Source of the DNA: Caulobacter sp. RHG1
GTDB lineage: Bacteria; Pseudomonadota; Alphaproteobacteria; Caulobacterales; Caulobacteraceae
Direction: 5' to 3'
Assembly: GCF_013181195.1 (NCBI RefSeq)
Contig: NZ_SMZP01000007.1
Location: 248,001-312,000 of the forward strand
DNA length: 64,000 bases
Numbering within the stretch: position 1 is the stretch's first letter; each line of letters opens with the position of its first letter. Shown in pieces: positions 41,207 through 50,980 of this stretch. The notes beneath the pieces were generated by a model. The model saw only the letters and a program-made list of their open reading frames with translations. It was not told the origin of the DNA and searched no databases. The translations under genes were made by a program, and so were the position numbers.

Positions 41207-41407
41207 GCAGCCGTCCTTCCGTAAATTCACAATGCGCCAAACCCCGGCCAGAACCTAAGGCCTCGGGAGGTCGGAAGCCAGAGGGGCTTTCCGCCGCAGA
41301 GACCAATGCCCCGGCCCGCATCGGGTTTCCGGCAGGGAAGGTTGACGACAGGCGCCGCCGATAGAGAAGCTTCGACAAGACGAAGGAAAACTTGGCTTCA
41401 AATCCTA

Positions 41408-41439
41408 CCAATTCGATAGGAGTTTTCGTCGCGAATTGG
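41408..41439. promoter_or_regulatory. Inverted repeat upstream of the second TonB-dependent receptor
   Basis: CCAATTCG (41408-41415) and CGAATTGG (41432-41439) are perfect reverse complements separated by 16 bases. It lies in the 276-base divergent gap (41207-41482), 43 bases before the receptor start, where a regulator could act. It is AT-richer than the surroundings. The remaining gap shows no other clear signal. Confidence 0.4.
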
Positions 41440-41482
41440 AACCTGCGGCTCAGACCGCACGCCGACAATGGGGATAAGTCCA

Positions 41483-43669
41483 GTGATCAAGCGTCTTCTC
41501 ATCGGGACCGCCGCCGGCGCTCTCGGCGTCACCTTCGCCAGCGGGGCCTATGCCCAGGCGACCAACAACACCGAGTTGGAGCAGGTCATCGTCACCGCCC
41601 AGCGGCGCGAGCAATCGGCTCAGGACGTCGGCGTCGCCCTGTCGGTGCTGTCGGGCGAAACCCTGGACGCGCGCGGCGTGACCAACGTCAACCAACTGCA
41701 GTTCCAGACCCCCAGCCTGGAGGTGATCCCGGCCTTCGGCGGCGGCCAGCCGCAGTTCCGCCTGCGCGGCGTCGGCTTCGACGACTACGCCACCAACAAC
41801 ACCCCGACCGTCGGCGTCTATGTCGACGAGGTCGCCTATCCGGTGCCGGCCGCCACGCAAGGCGTGCTGTTCGACATCTCGCGGGTCGAGGTGCTGCGCG
41901 GGCCGCAAGGCACGCTCTACGGCCGCAACACCACGGGCGGCGCGATCAACTTCATCACCAACCGTCCCACCGACCAACTGTCGGCCGGGATCATCGGTGA
42001 ATATGGCCGCTTCGACTCGGCCAAGGTCGAGGGCTTCATCTCGGGCCCGCTGTCGTCGACCTTGAAGGGGCGTCTGTCAGCCGTCACCGAGCAAGGCGGC
42101 GCCTGGCAGCGTAACCGCACGACCGGCGAGAAGCTGGGCGACGCCGACCGCACCGCCGTGCGCGGCCAGTTGCAATGGACGCCCAGCGCCAGTGTCGACG
42201 TGCTGGTCAACGCCCACTACGGCCGCGACAAGTCCGATGGCCAGGGCCTCTATCTGCTGAACGTGCCCGGTCAGACGGGCGATACGCGCTACAACGCCAC
42301 GGGCTGGGGTCGCTCGGCCGCCTTCGCGCGGCTAGCCGGCGTCACGGCGACCGAAGCCCCCTCGCGCGACAACGAGTCCGGCGGCGGCGCGATCACCGCC
42401 AATATCGACCTGGGCTTCGCCAAGCTGACCAGCATCAGCAGCTACGAGACCCTCAAGCGCCGCGAACTGAACGACTGGGACGCCAAGCCGACCTCGGAGT
42501 CCGACACCTTCTGGGGCAGCGACGTCGACATCTACTCGCAGGAACTGCGCCTGGCCTCGAAAGACACCGGCCCGCTGAACTGGGTGGCCGGCGCCTATTA
42601 CAGCCGCCAGACCCTGGACGAGACGTTCCTGACCGACTTCACCCAGAGCCTGGGCTTCATCACCGACACCAGCTACCGCCAGAAGGTCGAGTCGCTGAGC
42701 GGCTTCGGCCAGCTGGAATACAGCCTCACCCCGCGCCTGAAGGCGATCGTGGGCGCGCGTTACGAACACGAGGAACGTGACCTCGAGAACTTCGCCACCA
42801 AGATCGGCGGCGCGCCGCTGTTCACCAACGGCAATCGCCACACCTCGCTGAACGAGCTGTCGGGCAAGGCCGGCTTCGAGTTCCAGGCCGACGACAACGT
42901 GCTGCTCTATGCGAACGTCAGCCGGGGCGTGAAGTCGGGCGGCTTCACCGTCTACAACTCGCCGCAGTCCGACCAGATCAACGCCTTCCAGCCGGAAGTC
43001 GTCTGGGCCTATGAGGCCGGCTTCAAGGGCGACCTGGCCCCGAACCTGCGCCTGAACGGCTCGGCCTTCTACTACGACTATCGCAACCAGCAGGTGCTGG
43101 CCGTGGTCATCAACCCGACCAACGGCGCCATCGGCCGGATCACCAATGCGCCGAAATCCGAGATCTTCGGGGCCGAGCTGGAACTGCAATGGAGCCCCGC
43201 GCCCGGCCTGCAGATCACCCAGAACGCCGGCTTCAAGAAGGGCACCTACAAGGAGTTCGACGACGTCGACGCCAACACCGCGGCGCGTAACCCGACGACC
43301 GGTCTGTGGTCGGCCCAGACCATCGACCGCGCCGGTCAGCGCCTGAACTTCCCGCGCCTCAGCTATGGCGGTTCGGTCAGCTATACCTGGGCGGTCGGCG
43401 ATTTCGACATCCAGGCGGCGACGGACTACAGCTATCGCGACACCGCCACCTCGTTCCTGGGACGGGAGTTCACGGTCGACTCGTTCTGGCTGGCCAACGC
43501 CAACCTGACGATCCAGCCCAAGGATGGCCCGTGGAGCCTGGGCCTTTGGGGCCGCAACATCTTCAACGAGAAGTACGACGTGACCCGCAACTACTTCCTG
43601 GCCTCGGCCAAGATCGGCGCGGCTGGTCGTCCCGCGACCTATGGCGTTCGCGCCAGCTACGCCTTCTAA
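41483..43669 (+). CDS. TonB-dependent outer-membrane receptor, peptide-locus member
   Basis: This 728-residue receptor has a signal peptide (ending GAYAQ), the TonB-box-like LEQVIVTAQRREQ, and a plug with RLRGVGFDDY and RVEVLRGPQGTLYGRNTTGGAINFIT. The barrel ends in GVRASYAF. It belongs to the FyuA/FecA-like group widespread in sphingomonads and caulobacters for complex carbohydrates, peptides or other organics. The GTG at 41483 has GGGGATAAG 6-10 bases upstream; an ATG at 41468 has no such site but is also in frame. It starts the apparent uptake locus. Confidence 0.9.
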   Translation: MIKRLLIGTAAGALGVTFASGAYAQATNNTELEQVIVTAQRREQSAQDVGVALSVLSGETLDARGVTNVNQLQFQTPSLEVIPAFGGGQPQFRLRGVGFDDYATNNTPTVGVYVDEVAYPVPAATQGVLFDISRVEVLRGPQGTLYGRNTTGGAINFITNRPTDQLSAGIIGEYGRFDSAKVEGFISGPLSSTLKGRLSAVTEQGGAWQRNRTTGEKLGDADRTAVRGQLQWTPSASVDVLVNAHYGRDKSDGQGLYLLNVPGQTGDTRYNATGWGRSAAFARLAGVTATEAPSRDNESGGGAITANIDLGFAKLTSISSYETLKRRELNDWDAKPTSESDTFWGSDVDIYSQELRLASKDTGPLNWVAGAYYSRQTLDETFLTDFTQSLGFITDTSYRQKVESLSGFGQLEYSLTPRLKAIVGARYEHEERDLENFATKIGGAPLFTNGNRHTSLNELSGKAGFEFQADDNVLLYANVSRGVKSGGFTVYNSPQSDQINAFQPEVVWAYEAGFKGDLAPNLRLNGSAFYYDYRNQQVLAVVINPTNGAIGRITNAPKSEIFGAELELQWSPAPGLQITQNAGFKKGTYKEFDDVDANTAARNPTTGLWSAQTIDRAGQRLNFPRLSYGGSVSYTWAVGDFDIQAATDYSYRDTATSFLGREFTVDSFWLANANLTIQPKDGPWSLGLWGRNIFNEKYDVTRNYFLASAKIGAAGRPATYGVRASYAF

Positions 43670-43693
43670 TCAGGCCGTCGGGGAGAACCGCTC

Positions 43694-44659
43694 ATGCTGA
43701 AGATCATCCTGTTGAGCCTGGGCGGCCTCGCGGCCCAGGTGGTGCTGATCGCCTTCGTAGGCTGGCTGGCCCTGCGCGGGCCGGACATCCCCTACGACAA
43801 GCTGGAGGCCCAATACGCCTCCAGCGCCTCGCACTATGCCGACCTGCCGGGCGGCGTGCGGCTGCACTACAAGGACGAAGGCAAGCGCGACGGCCCAGTG
43901 CTGGTGCTGGTGCACGGCTTCGGCGACAGCCACTTCTCGTGGGAGGGCTGGGTTAAGCGCCTTTCCGACCGCTACCGGATCATCACCGTCGACCTGCCCG
44001 GTCACGGCCTGACCCGCGCCCCGGACGGCTACCAGGCCACCGCCGACGGCTATGCCGACCTTATCGACGCCCTGGCCGCGAAACTGGCTCTGCCGCCCTT
44101 CGCCATCGCCGGCAACTCGATGGGCGGCGGCGTGTCCTGGCAGGTCGCCACCCGCCACCCGGAGCGCCTCTCCAGCCTGATCCTGGTCGACGCCGCGGGT
44201 TGGCCGGCCAGCACGCTGAAGAAGCCGCCATTGGCCTTCAAGCTGCTGCAATATCCGTGGGGCCGGGCCTTCCTGCGCTCGATCGACAACAAGCCGCTGA
44301 TCCGTTCGGGCCTGCGCGGCCAGGTCGGAGATCCGGCCGTGATCACCGATCCCTTCATCGATCGCTGGGCCGAGCTGCAGCGCGCCCCCGGCCACCGCGC
44401 CATCCTGATGTCGATCCAGCCGGGCAAGCACAGCCAGGCGACCAAGGATGTCCTGGCGAGCATCAAGGTCCCGACCCTGATCCTGTGGGGCGAGATCGAC
44501 CCGCTGCTGGAGGTCGACGGCGCCCACAAGTTCGCCGACGCCATCCCGGGTTCGAAGCTGATCGTCTATCCCAAGGTCGGCCACCTGCCGCAGGTCGAGA
44601 TTCCCGAGCGCTCGGCCGACGACGTCGCCGCCTTCCTCTCCGAGACCGCCGCCCGCTAG
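43694..44659 (+). CDS. Alpha/beta hydrolase
   Basis: This 321-residue hydrolase has an N-terminal hydrophobic anchor (about residues 3-22), the oxyanion region VHGFGDSHFSWEGW, the nucleophile elbow GNSMGGG (Ser about 141), and the acid/base pair in EIDPLLEVDGAHKF and GHLPQVE (His about 296). It is an esterase- or amidase-type enzyme of unknown substrate. It lies 24 bases after the receptor and 10 before the TPR gene. Confidence 0.86.
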   Translation: MLKIILLSLGGLAAQVVLIAFVGWLALRGPDIPYDKLEAQYASSASHYADLPGGVRLHYKDEGKRDGPVLVLVHGFGDSHFSWEGWVKRLSDRYRIITVDLPGHGLTRAPDGYQATADGYADLIDALAAKLALPPFAIAGNSMGGGVSWQVATRHPERLSSLILVDAAGWPASTLKKPPLAFKLLQYPWGRAFLRSIDNKPLIRSGLRGQVGDPAVITDPFIDRWAELQRAPGHRAILMSIQPGKHSQATKDVLASIKVPTLILWGEIDPLLEVDGAHKFADAIPGSKLIVYPKVGHLPQVEIPERSADDVAAFLSETAAR

Positions 44660-44669
44660 AGTATCCGTT

Positions 44670-46037
44670 ATGCGTACCGACTATCTCGGCAATCCGGTCA
44701 GCCCGGGCTCCGACGCGGCCCTGGCGGCCGTCGACAACTTCGTCGACGGCTTCCTCAGCTACGAGACCCGGGCGGCCGAGGTGATCGCCGCCGCCGAGGC
44801 CGAGCCGGGCAGCGCCTTGCTGAACGCCTATGCCGCGATCCTATGGCTGCTGCTGGAGGCCCCGGAAGCGGCCGAACGCGCCGCGCCCTATCTCGACCGG
44901 GCGCGGGCGGCGGCGGCCAACGACCGTGAGCGAAAGATCATCGCCTTTGCGGACGCCTGGGCAAGCGACGACATTCCAGGCGCCCTGGAGATCGCCGACG
45001 CAATCCTGGCCGCCTGGCCGCGCGACCTGCTGATCCTGAAGCTGCGCCAGTATCACGACTTCAACCGCGGCGACTTCCCGGCCATGCTGCGCGTCGCCAG
45101 CGCCGCCCTGCCCCACGCGGCCGACGTCGCGCAGTTGCACGGCATGCTGGCCTTCGCCTACGAGCAATGCCACCTGCTGACGGAGGCCGAGGCCGCCGCC
45201 AGACGCGCCCTTGAACTCAAGCGCAAGGAGCCCTGGGCCCAGCACGCCATCGCTCACGTGATGCTGACTCAAGGCCGCATCGACGAGGGCGCGGCGTTCC
45301 TTGAAGGCGTGCAGGACACCTGGACCGGCCTGAACTCGTTCATGGACACCCACCTGTGGTGGCACCTGGCGCTGTTCCACCTCAGCCAGGGCCGCGAGGC
45401 GCAGGCGCTAGCGGCTTACGACGACCATGTCTGGGCCCAGGCCAAGGACTATTCCCAGGACCAGGTGGGAGCCGTGTCGCTGCTGGTGCGGCTGGAGCTG
45501 GCCGGGATCGAGGTTGGCGACCGCTGGCGCGACCTCGCCGACCACTTGGCGACGCGCGCCGACGACGTGGTCCAGCCGTTCCTGAGCCTGCAGTATCTCT
45601 ACGGCCTGGCCCGCGCCGGCCGCCCGGAGGCCGACGCCCTGCTGGCCGCCGTGCGTCGCGCGGCGCTGGAGGCCCCCGACTTCGTCCGCCCCACCTGGCG
45701 CGAAGTCGCCCTGCCGGCCGCCGAGGGGCTGGTCGCCCATACGCGCGGCGACCACGCCGCCGCCTTGCGAGGACTACAGGTGGCCCTGCCCCGCCTGGTC
45801 GAGATCGGCGGGAGCCACGCCCAGCGCGACCTGTTCGAGCAGATCGTGCTGGACGCCCTGATCGGCTCGGGCCGCCTGGCCGAAGCCCAGCAGGCCCTGG
45901 AACTGCGCCGCGCCCACGATCCCGACGGCGTGCCGCTGAACCGCACCCTGGCCGAGATCTACGACCGGCTGGACCTCCCCGCCGAGGCCGCCAAGGCCCG
46001 CGCCCGCGTCGACCAGCGCCTGGCGGCCCTGGCGTGA
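44670..46037 (+). CDS. Tetratricopeptide repeat protein (TTC38-like)
   Basis: This 455-residue helical repeat protein has no signal peptide and a layout like TTC38. TPR-like units include the ALELKRKEPWAQHAIAHVML and HLWWHLALFHLSQGREAQAL segments, near residues 180 and 230. It probably acts as a scaffold or assembly factor. Its stop overlaps the GTG of the binding-protein/permease fusion (GTGA). Its job in the locus is not known. Confidence 0.75.
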   Translation: MRTDYLGNPVSPGSDAALAAVDNFVDGFLSYETRAAEVIAAAEAEPGSALLNAYAAILWLLLEAPEAAERAAPYLDRARAAAANDRERKIIAFADAWASDDIPGALEIADAILAAWPRDLLILKLRQYHDFNRGDFPAMLRVASAALPHAADVAQLHGMLAFAYEQCHLLTEAEAAARRALELKRKEPWAQHAIAHVMLTQGRIDEGAAFLEGVQDTWTGLNSFMDTHLWWHLALFHLSQGREAQALAAYDDHVWAQAKDYSQDQVGAVSLLVRLELAGIEVGDRWRDLADHLATRADDVVQPFLSLQYLYGLARAGRPEADALLAAVRRAALEAPDFVRPTWREVALPAAEGLVAHTRGDHAAALRGLQVALPRLVEIGGSHAQRDLFEQIVLDALIGSGRLAEAQQALELRRAHDPDGVPLNRTLAEIYDRLDLPAEAAKARARVDQRLAALA

Positions 46038-48577
46038 AACTCTCCTCGTTCTTCTCCGGCCTGCTGGCGGCCTGCGCCCTGCTGGTCGCGCCGCTGGCCG
46101 TCCAGGCCCAGACCAGCCTCACTGTCGGCTTGCAGCTGGAGCCGCCAAATCTGGATCCCACCTCCGGCGCGGCGGTGGCGACCGACGATGTCGTCTACGG
46201 CAACATCTTCGAGGGCCTGGTCCAACTGGACCCGCAAGGCGCGGTCAAGCCGCTGCTGGCGACCTGGTGGGAAGTTTCGCCCGACGGACTGAGCTACACC
46301 TTCCACTTGCGGCAAGGCGTGCGCTTCCAGGACGGGACCGCCTTCGACGCCGCCGTCGCCAAGTTCAGCCTGGACCGCGCTCTGGCCGCGACCTCGACCA
46401 ACGTCCAGAAGCAGGCCCTGGGCGCCATCGCCCGCATCGAGGCGGTCGATCCCCGGACCCTGCGCCTGATCCTGAACCGGCCCGACGGCAACCTGCTGAA
46501 CGTCATGGCTTTGGGCGACACGGTGATGGTCTCGCCCAAGTCTGCCGGCAAGCTGGCGACCGACCCGATCGGCACGGGTCCCTTCAGGTTCGCCGGCTGG
46601 CGGCGCGGCGATTCCGTGACCCTGGACCGCTTCGACGGCTACTGGGGCAAAGGCGCGAAGCTGGCCCAGGTGCGATTCCGGTTCATCGGCGATCCGGCGG
46701 CGGCCTTCGCGGCGATCAAGACCCGCGAAGTCGACGCCTTTCCCGACTACCCCGCGCCCGAGAACCTGGCCCAGCTGCGCGCCGATCCGAAGCTGAAGGT
46801 CATCGCCGCCGCCAGCGAGGGCGAGGTCATCCTGGGCGTCAACAACCGCACCGGCCCGCTGGCCAACGTGCGGGTGCGCCGCGCCATCCAGCACGCCCTG
46901 GACCGCCGAGCGATCATCGATGGCGCGATGTACGGCTACGGCACGCCGATCGGCAGCCATTTCCCGCCGCAGAACGCCGCCTATGTCGACCTCACGGGCC
47001 TGCATCCGCATGACATCGCCAAGGCCAAGGCGCTGCTGACGGAAGCTGGCTATCCGAACGGTCTCGCGCTGACCCTGAAGCTGCCGCCGCCCAACTACGC
47101 CCGCCGCAGCGGCGAGATCATCGCCGCTCAACTGGCGCAGGTCGGAATCAGGGTGAAGATCGAAAACGTCGAATGGGCCCAGTGGCTGGACCAGGTGTTC
47201 GCTCGCCACGCCTTCGACCTGACCGTCGTCAGCCACGCCGAGCCGATGGATTACGACATCTACGACCGGCCCGACTACTATTTCGGCTACTCCAGCCCAG
47301 CCTTCCACGCCCTGATGGGACAGCTGCAAGCGGCGACCGACGAAGGCCAGCGCGCCGCGATCCTGGGCCAGATCCAGCGTCGCATCGCCGACGACGCGGT
47401 CAACGGCTTCCTGTTCCAGTTCCCACGCCTGGGCGTGTTCGACGCGCGGCTGAAGGACTTCTGGGTCAATTCTCCGACCCGCAGCATCGACCTGGCCAAC
47501 GCATCGTTCGACGGCGCCGGCGGCGGTGGGATCGCTTCGGGCCGGAGCGGCGGCGGCGCGATCCCTGGCCTCGTCCTGGCCATCGCTGTCGTCGGCGGCC
47601 TGGCCTGGCTGACCGCGCGGTTCGGCGCTGTCTGGCTTGCCGGTCGCGCGGCGATCATGGCCGTGACCCTGCTGGCCGCCAGCGCCGTGATCTTCACCAT
47701 CATCCAGGTGGTCCCCGGCGATCCGGCCGCCTTCATGCTAGGCCTCAACGCCAGCCCCGAAGCCGCCGCCAACCTGCGCCAGCAGATGGGCCTGGAAGGA
47801 CCGGCGGCGCAGCGATACGCCGCCTGGCTGCTGGGCATGGTCCGCGGCGACTTCGGCGTCAGCTACACCTACCAGACCCCCGTCGCAGGCCTGCTGGCCG
47901 AGCGGATCGGCGTCTCCCTGCCGCTAGCCTTGTTGGCCATGATCCTGTCGGTCGTGGTTGGAGCGCCGATCGGGGCGCTCGCCGCCGCACGCCGAGGCAA
48001 GGCCGCCGACACCGTCGTCATGGGCCTGACCCAGGTCGGCGTGGCGATCCCAAACTTCTGGTTCGCGGTGCTGCTGGTCATGGCGTTCTCGATCGGCCTG
48101 GGCTGGTTCTCGGCCGGCGGTTTCCCGGGCTGGGACGCCGGCCTGTGGCCCGCCCTCAAGGCCCTGACCCTGCCCGCCATCGCCCTGGCCGCGCCGCAGG
48201 CGGCGATCCTGGCTCGCGTGACCCGCTCGGCCCTGATCGACACCCTGGCCGAGGACTACATGCGCACCGCCCGCGCCAAGGGGCTTACGGCTAGCCAGGC
48301 CCTCTGGCGCCACGGCCTGCCCAACGCTCTGATCCCGATCCTGACCATCCTGGGCCTGCAGTTCCCGTTCCTGCTGGCCGGCGGGGTGATCATCGAGAAT
48401 GTCTTCTTCCTGCCCGGCCTGGGTCGCCTCGTCTTGCAGGCCATCGGCCAGCGCGATCTGATCGTGGTCCAGGGCGTGGTCATGCTGCTGGTCTTTGCCG
48501 TGGTCGCCACCAACTTCCTAGTCGACGTCGCCTATCGCCTGGTTGATCCGCGCCTGAGTGGGAGGGCCGCCCGATGA
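46034..48577 (+). CDS. Periplasmic peptide-binding protein fused to an ABC permease
   Basis: One unbroken frame of 847 residues holds two parts that are usually separate proteins. Residues 1-26 are a signal peptide (ending VQAQ). Residues 27 to about 492 are an SBP family 5 binding protein with LDPTSGAAVATDD and the late NGFLFQFPRLGVF. A Gly/Ser-rich linker (about 493-512) leads into a DppB-type permease with the coupling motif DYMRTARAKGLTASQALWRHG near 740-760. The GTG start overlaps the TPR gene. It is predicted to import peptides or opine-like compounds with the next two genes. Confidence 0.9.
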   Translation: MKLSSFFSGLLAACALLVAPLAVQAQTSLTVGLQLEPPNLDPTSGAAVATDDVVYGNIFEGLVQLDPQGAVKPLLATWWEVSPDGLSYTFHLRQGVRFQDGTAFDAAVAKFSLDRALAATSTNVQKQALGAIARIEAVDPRTLRLILNRPDGNLLNVMALGDTVMVSPKSAGKLATDPIGTGPFRFAGWRRGDSVTLDRFDGYWGKGAKLAQVRFRFIGDPAAAFAAIKTREVDAFPDYPAPENLAQLRADPKLKVIAAASEGEVILGVNNRTGPLANVRVRRAIQHALDRRAIIDGAMYGYGTPIGSHFPPQNAAYVDLTGLHPHDIAKAKALLTEAGYPNGLALTLKLPPPNYARRSGEIIAAQLAQVGIRVKIENVEWAQWLDQVFARHAFDLTVVSHAEPMDYDIYDRPDYYFGYSSPAFHALMGQLQAATDEGQRAAILGQIQRRIADDAVNGFLFQFPRLGVFDARLKDFWVNSPTRSIDLANASFDGAGGGGIASGRSGGGAIPGLVLAIAVVGGLAWLTARFGAVWLAGRAAIMAVTLLAASAVIFTIIQVVPGDPAAFMLGLNASPEAAANLRQQMGLEGPAAQRYAAWLLGMVRGDFGVSYTYQTPVAGLLAERIGVSLPLALLAMILSVVVGAPIGALAAARRGKAADTVVMGLTQVGVAIPNFWFAVLLVMAFSIGLGWFSAGGFPGWDAGLWPALKALTLPAIALAAPQAAILARVTRSALIDTLAEDYMRTARAKGLTASQALWRHGLPNALIPILTILGLQFPFLLAGGVIIENVFFLPGLGRLVLQAIGQRDLIVVQGVVMLLVFAVVATNFLVDVAYRLVDPRLSGRAAR

Positions 48578-49392
48578 GCCGCGCCGCGCCCACGCTGGTC
48601 ATCGGCGGCGCGATCAGCGCGCTGTTCGTCGCCCTGGCCTTGCTGTCGTTCATCTGGACGCCCTATGCGGTCACTGATTTCGACATCGCCCATCGCCTGC
48701 AGGGGCCGTCGACCGCCCATTGGCTGGGCCTGGATCACTTCGGCCGCGACGTCGCCTCGCTGATCCTGCTGGGCGCGCGCAACGCCCTGCTGGTGTCGCT
48801 GGTGGCGGTGCTGCTGGGCGCGGGCCTGGGCGTGCCGCTGGGCCTGCTGGCCGCCGCCCGAGGCGGCTGGATCGACGAGCTGGTCATGCGCGGCGCCGAC
48901 GTCGTCTTCGCCTTCCCGGCCCTGATCCTGGCGATCCTCCTGACCGCGGTTCTAGGTCCCGGCGCGCTGAACGCGGTGATCGCCATCGGGGTGTTCAACG
49001 TTCCCGTCTTCGCCCGGCTGACGCGCGGCTCAGCGCTGTCCTTGTGGACCCGCGACTATGTCCTGGCCGCCCGCGCCGCCGGCAAGGGCGCAGCGCGGAT
49101 CTCGCTGGAGCACGTGCTGCCGGGCCTCCTCAGCGTGCTGATCGTCCAAGCCACCTTGCAGTTCTCGCTGGGCGTGATCGCCGAGGCGGGCCTGTCCTAT
49201 GTCGGTCTGGGCGCGCAGCCGCCCGCCGCCAGCTGGGGCAAGATGCTGGCCGACGCCCAGACCCTGGTCGCCGTCGCGCCGCTGCAGGCGATCTTCCCCG
49301 GCCTGGCCATCGTCATCACCGTGCTGGGCCTGAACCTGCTGGGCGATGGCCTTCGCGACCGTCTGGACCCGCGCCTGACGGAGGACCGCTGA
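48574..49392 (+). CDS. ABC transporter permease, DppC type
   Basis: This 272-residue permease has about six membrane helices and the DppC/OppC features GTDHFGRD-like (here GLDHFGRDV) and the coupling motif RDYVLAARAAGKGAARISLEHVLPG, given by its ends at about residues 156-180. It starts with ATGA overlapping the fusion gene and ends 1 base before the ATPase start. It is the second transmembrane subunit of the peptide-type importer. Confidence 0.92.
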   Translation: MSRAAPTLVIGGAISALFVALALLSFIWTPYAVTDFDIAHRLQGPSTAHWLGLDHFGRDVASLILLGARNALLVSLVAVLLGAGLGVPLGLLAAARGGWIDELVMRGADVVFAFPALILAILLTAVLGPGALNAVIAIGVFNVPVFARLTRGSALSLWTRDYVLAARAAGKGAARISLEHVLPGLLSVLIVQATLQFSLGVIAEAGLSYVGLGAQPPAASWGKMLADAQTLVAVAPLQAIFPGLAIVITVLGLNLLGDGLRDRLDPRLTEDR

Positions 49393-49393
49393 C

Positions 49394-50980
49394 ATGGCCC
49401 TGCTGGAGATCCGCGACCTCTCGGTGTCCATCGGCGAACGCCCGATCCTGCGCGGCCTGAACCTGTCGCTCGAGGCCGGTCAGGTGCTGGGCGTCGTGGG
49501 CGAGTCCGGCTCGGGCAAGTCGATGACGGCCCTTTCGATCCTCGGCCTGCTGCCGGCCGGCGCCCAGGTGAGCGGCGCCGTGACCTTCGACGGCGAAGAT
49601 CTCCTCGTCATGCCCGACCACGCCCTGGCGCGGCTGCGCGGCAACCGCATCGGCATGATCTTCCAGGAGCCGATGACGGCCCTGAACCCGGTGATGACCA
49701 TCGGCGCTCAGGTCGGCGAAGTGGTGCGTATCCATCGCAAGGCCTCCCGCAAAGAAGCCTTGGCCGCTGCCCGCCAGGCCCTGGATCGCGTCGGCCTCCA
49801 GGCCATCCCCCTGACCCGCTATCCGCACGAGCTGTCCGGCGGCCAGCGCCAGCGTGTCGCCATCGCCATGGCCATCGTCCTGACGCCGCGCCTGTTGATC
49901 GCCGACGAGCCGACCACGGCGCTGGACGTCACCACGCAGGCCCAGATCCTTGACCTGCTGCGCCAGCTGGCCCGAGAGGACGATGCGGCCCTGATCCTGG
50001 TCAGCCATGACCTTGCCGTGGTCGCCGAAGTCGCCGACCAGGTGGCCGTGATGCAGGACGGCCAGATCGTCGAGGCCGGCGAGACGGGCGCGGTGTTCGC
50101 CGCGCTCGGCCATCCCTACACCCGCAAGCTGGCCGCCGACGCCGAACGCGCGCCGGCCCGCAATCGCAGGCCCGACCCGGCCGCCGCGCCGGTTCTGGAG
50201 GCTCAAACCCTGACCCGTGACTATCCGGGGGCGCGCCGACTGCTGGGCCGCGGCCCGGCTCATCGCGCTTTGAACGCGGTGTCCCTGACGATCCGCCCCG
50301 GCGAGATCGTGGGCCTGGTCGGCGAGTCCGGCAGCGGCAAATCGACCTTGCTGCGCGCCCTGCTGGCCTTGGAGCCGGTCCAAGGCGGTCAGGTGCGTTT
50401 GGCCGGCGAGCCCTTCACGCCGCGCTCGTCGGCGCGACGCCGCAAGCATCTTCAGATCGTCTTCCAGGACCCTCACGGCAGCCTCGACCCACGCTGGACC
50501 GTCGAGCGGCTGGTCGCCGAACCGCTGCACCTGCTGGGCGCGTCCCTTGCCGAGCGCCGCGCCAAGGTCGAGGCCGTGCTGGCCCAGGTCGGCCTGCCGG
50601 CCGAGGCCGCAAACCGCTACCCGCACCAGTTCAGCGGCGGCCAGCGTCAGCGCATCGCCATCGCCCGCGCCCTGATCGTCCAGCCCGATGTCATTGCCCT
50701 GGACGAGGCGGTCTCGGCTCTGGACGTCTCGGTGCGCGCCGAGGTGCTGGACCTGCTGGCCCGGCTTTCCGACGAGCTGGGCGTGGCCTATCTGTTCGTG
50801 ACCCACGACATGGGCGTGGTGCGCGGCCTGACCGACCGGGTGCTGGTGCTAAAGGACGGCGTCATCGTCGAACAGGGCCCGACCGCCGAGGTGTTCGCCG
50901 CGCCACAACATCCGTACACGGCACAACTGATCGCCGCGACGCCGGATCTGAAGCGCGCGCTGGCTCAGCGCGCCAGATAG
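49394..50980 (+). CDS. Double ATP-binding subunit of a peptide-type ABC importer
   Basis: This 528-residue protein has two ABC ATPase domains in one chain, as in GsiA. The first has Walker A GESGSGKS near residue 36 and signature LSGGQRQRVAIA near 152. The second has GESGSGKST near 310 and FSGGQRQRIAIA near 416. Walker B is LLIADEPTTALD and VIALDEAVSALD. It would power the permease pair encoded upstream. Its 3' end overlaps the opposing peptidase gene by 16 bases. Confidence 0.93.
   Translation: MALLEIRDLSVSIGERPILRGLNLSLEAGQVLGVVGESGSGKSMTALSILGLLPAGAQVSGAVTFDGEDLLVMPDHALARLRGNRIGMIFQEPMTALNPVMTIGAQVGEVVRIHRKASRKEALAAARQALDRVGLQAIPLTRYPHELSGGQRQRVAIAMAIVLTPRLLIADEPTTALDVTTQAQILDLLRQLAREDDAALILVSHDLAVVAEVADQVAVMQDGQIVEAGETGAVFAALGHPYTRKLAADAERAPARNRRPDPAAAPVLEAQTLTRDYPGARRLLGRGPAHRALNAVSLTIRPGEIVGLVGESGSGKSTLLRALLALEPVQGGQVRLAGEPFTPRSSARRRKHLQIVFQDPHGSLDPRWTVERLVAEPLHLLGASLAERRAKVEAVLAQVGLPAEAANRYPHQFSGGQRQRIAIARALIVQPDVIALDEAVSALDVSVRAEVLDLLARLSDELGVAYLFVTHDMGVVRGLTDRVLVLKDGVIVEQGPTAEVFAAPQHPYTAQLIAATPDLKRALAQRAR

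Noticed and set aside
41483..43669. Siderophore receptor as the role of the second TonB-dependent receptor.
   Set aside because: No siderophore synthesis, Fur-box-like sequence or iron-related gene is visible nearby; the neighbours are peptide-type transporters and hydrolases.
45356..46033. An in-frame extension of the binding-protein/permease frame back into the TPR gene.
   Set aside because: The extension is a Pro/Arg/Gly-rich shadow of the TPR gene; the GTG at 46034 precedes a clear signal peptide and overlaps the TPR stop.
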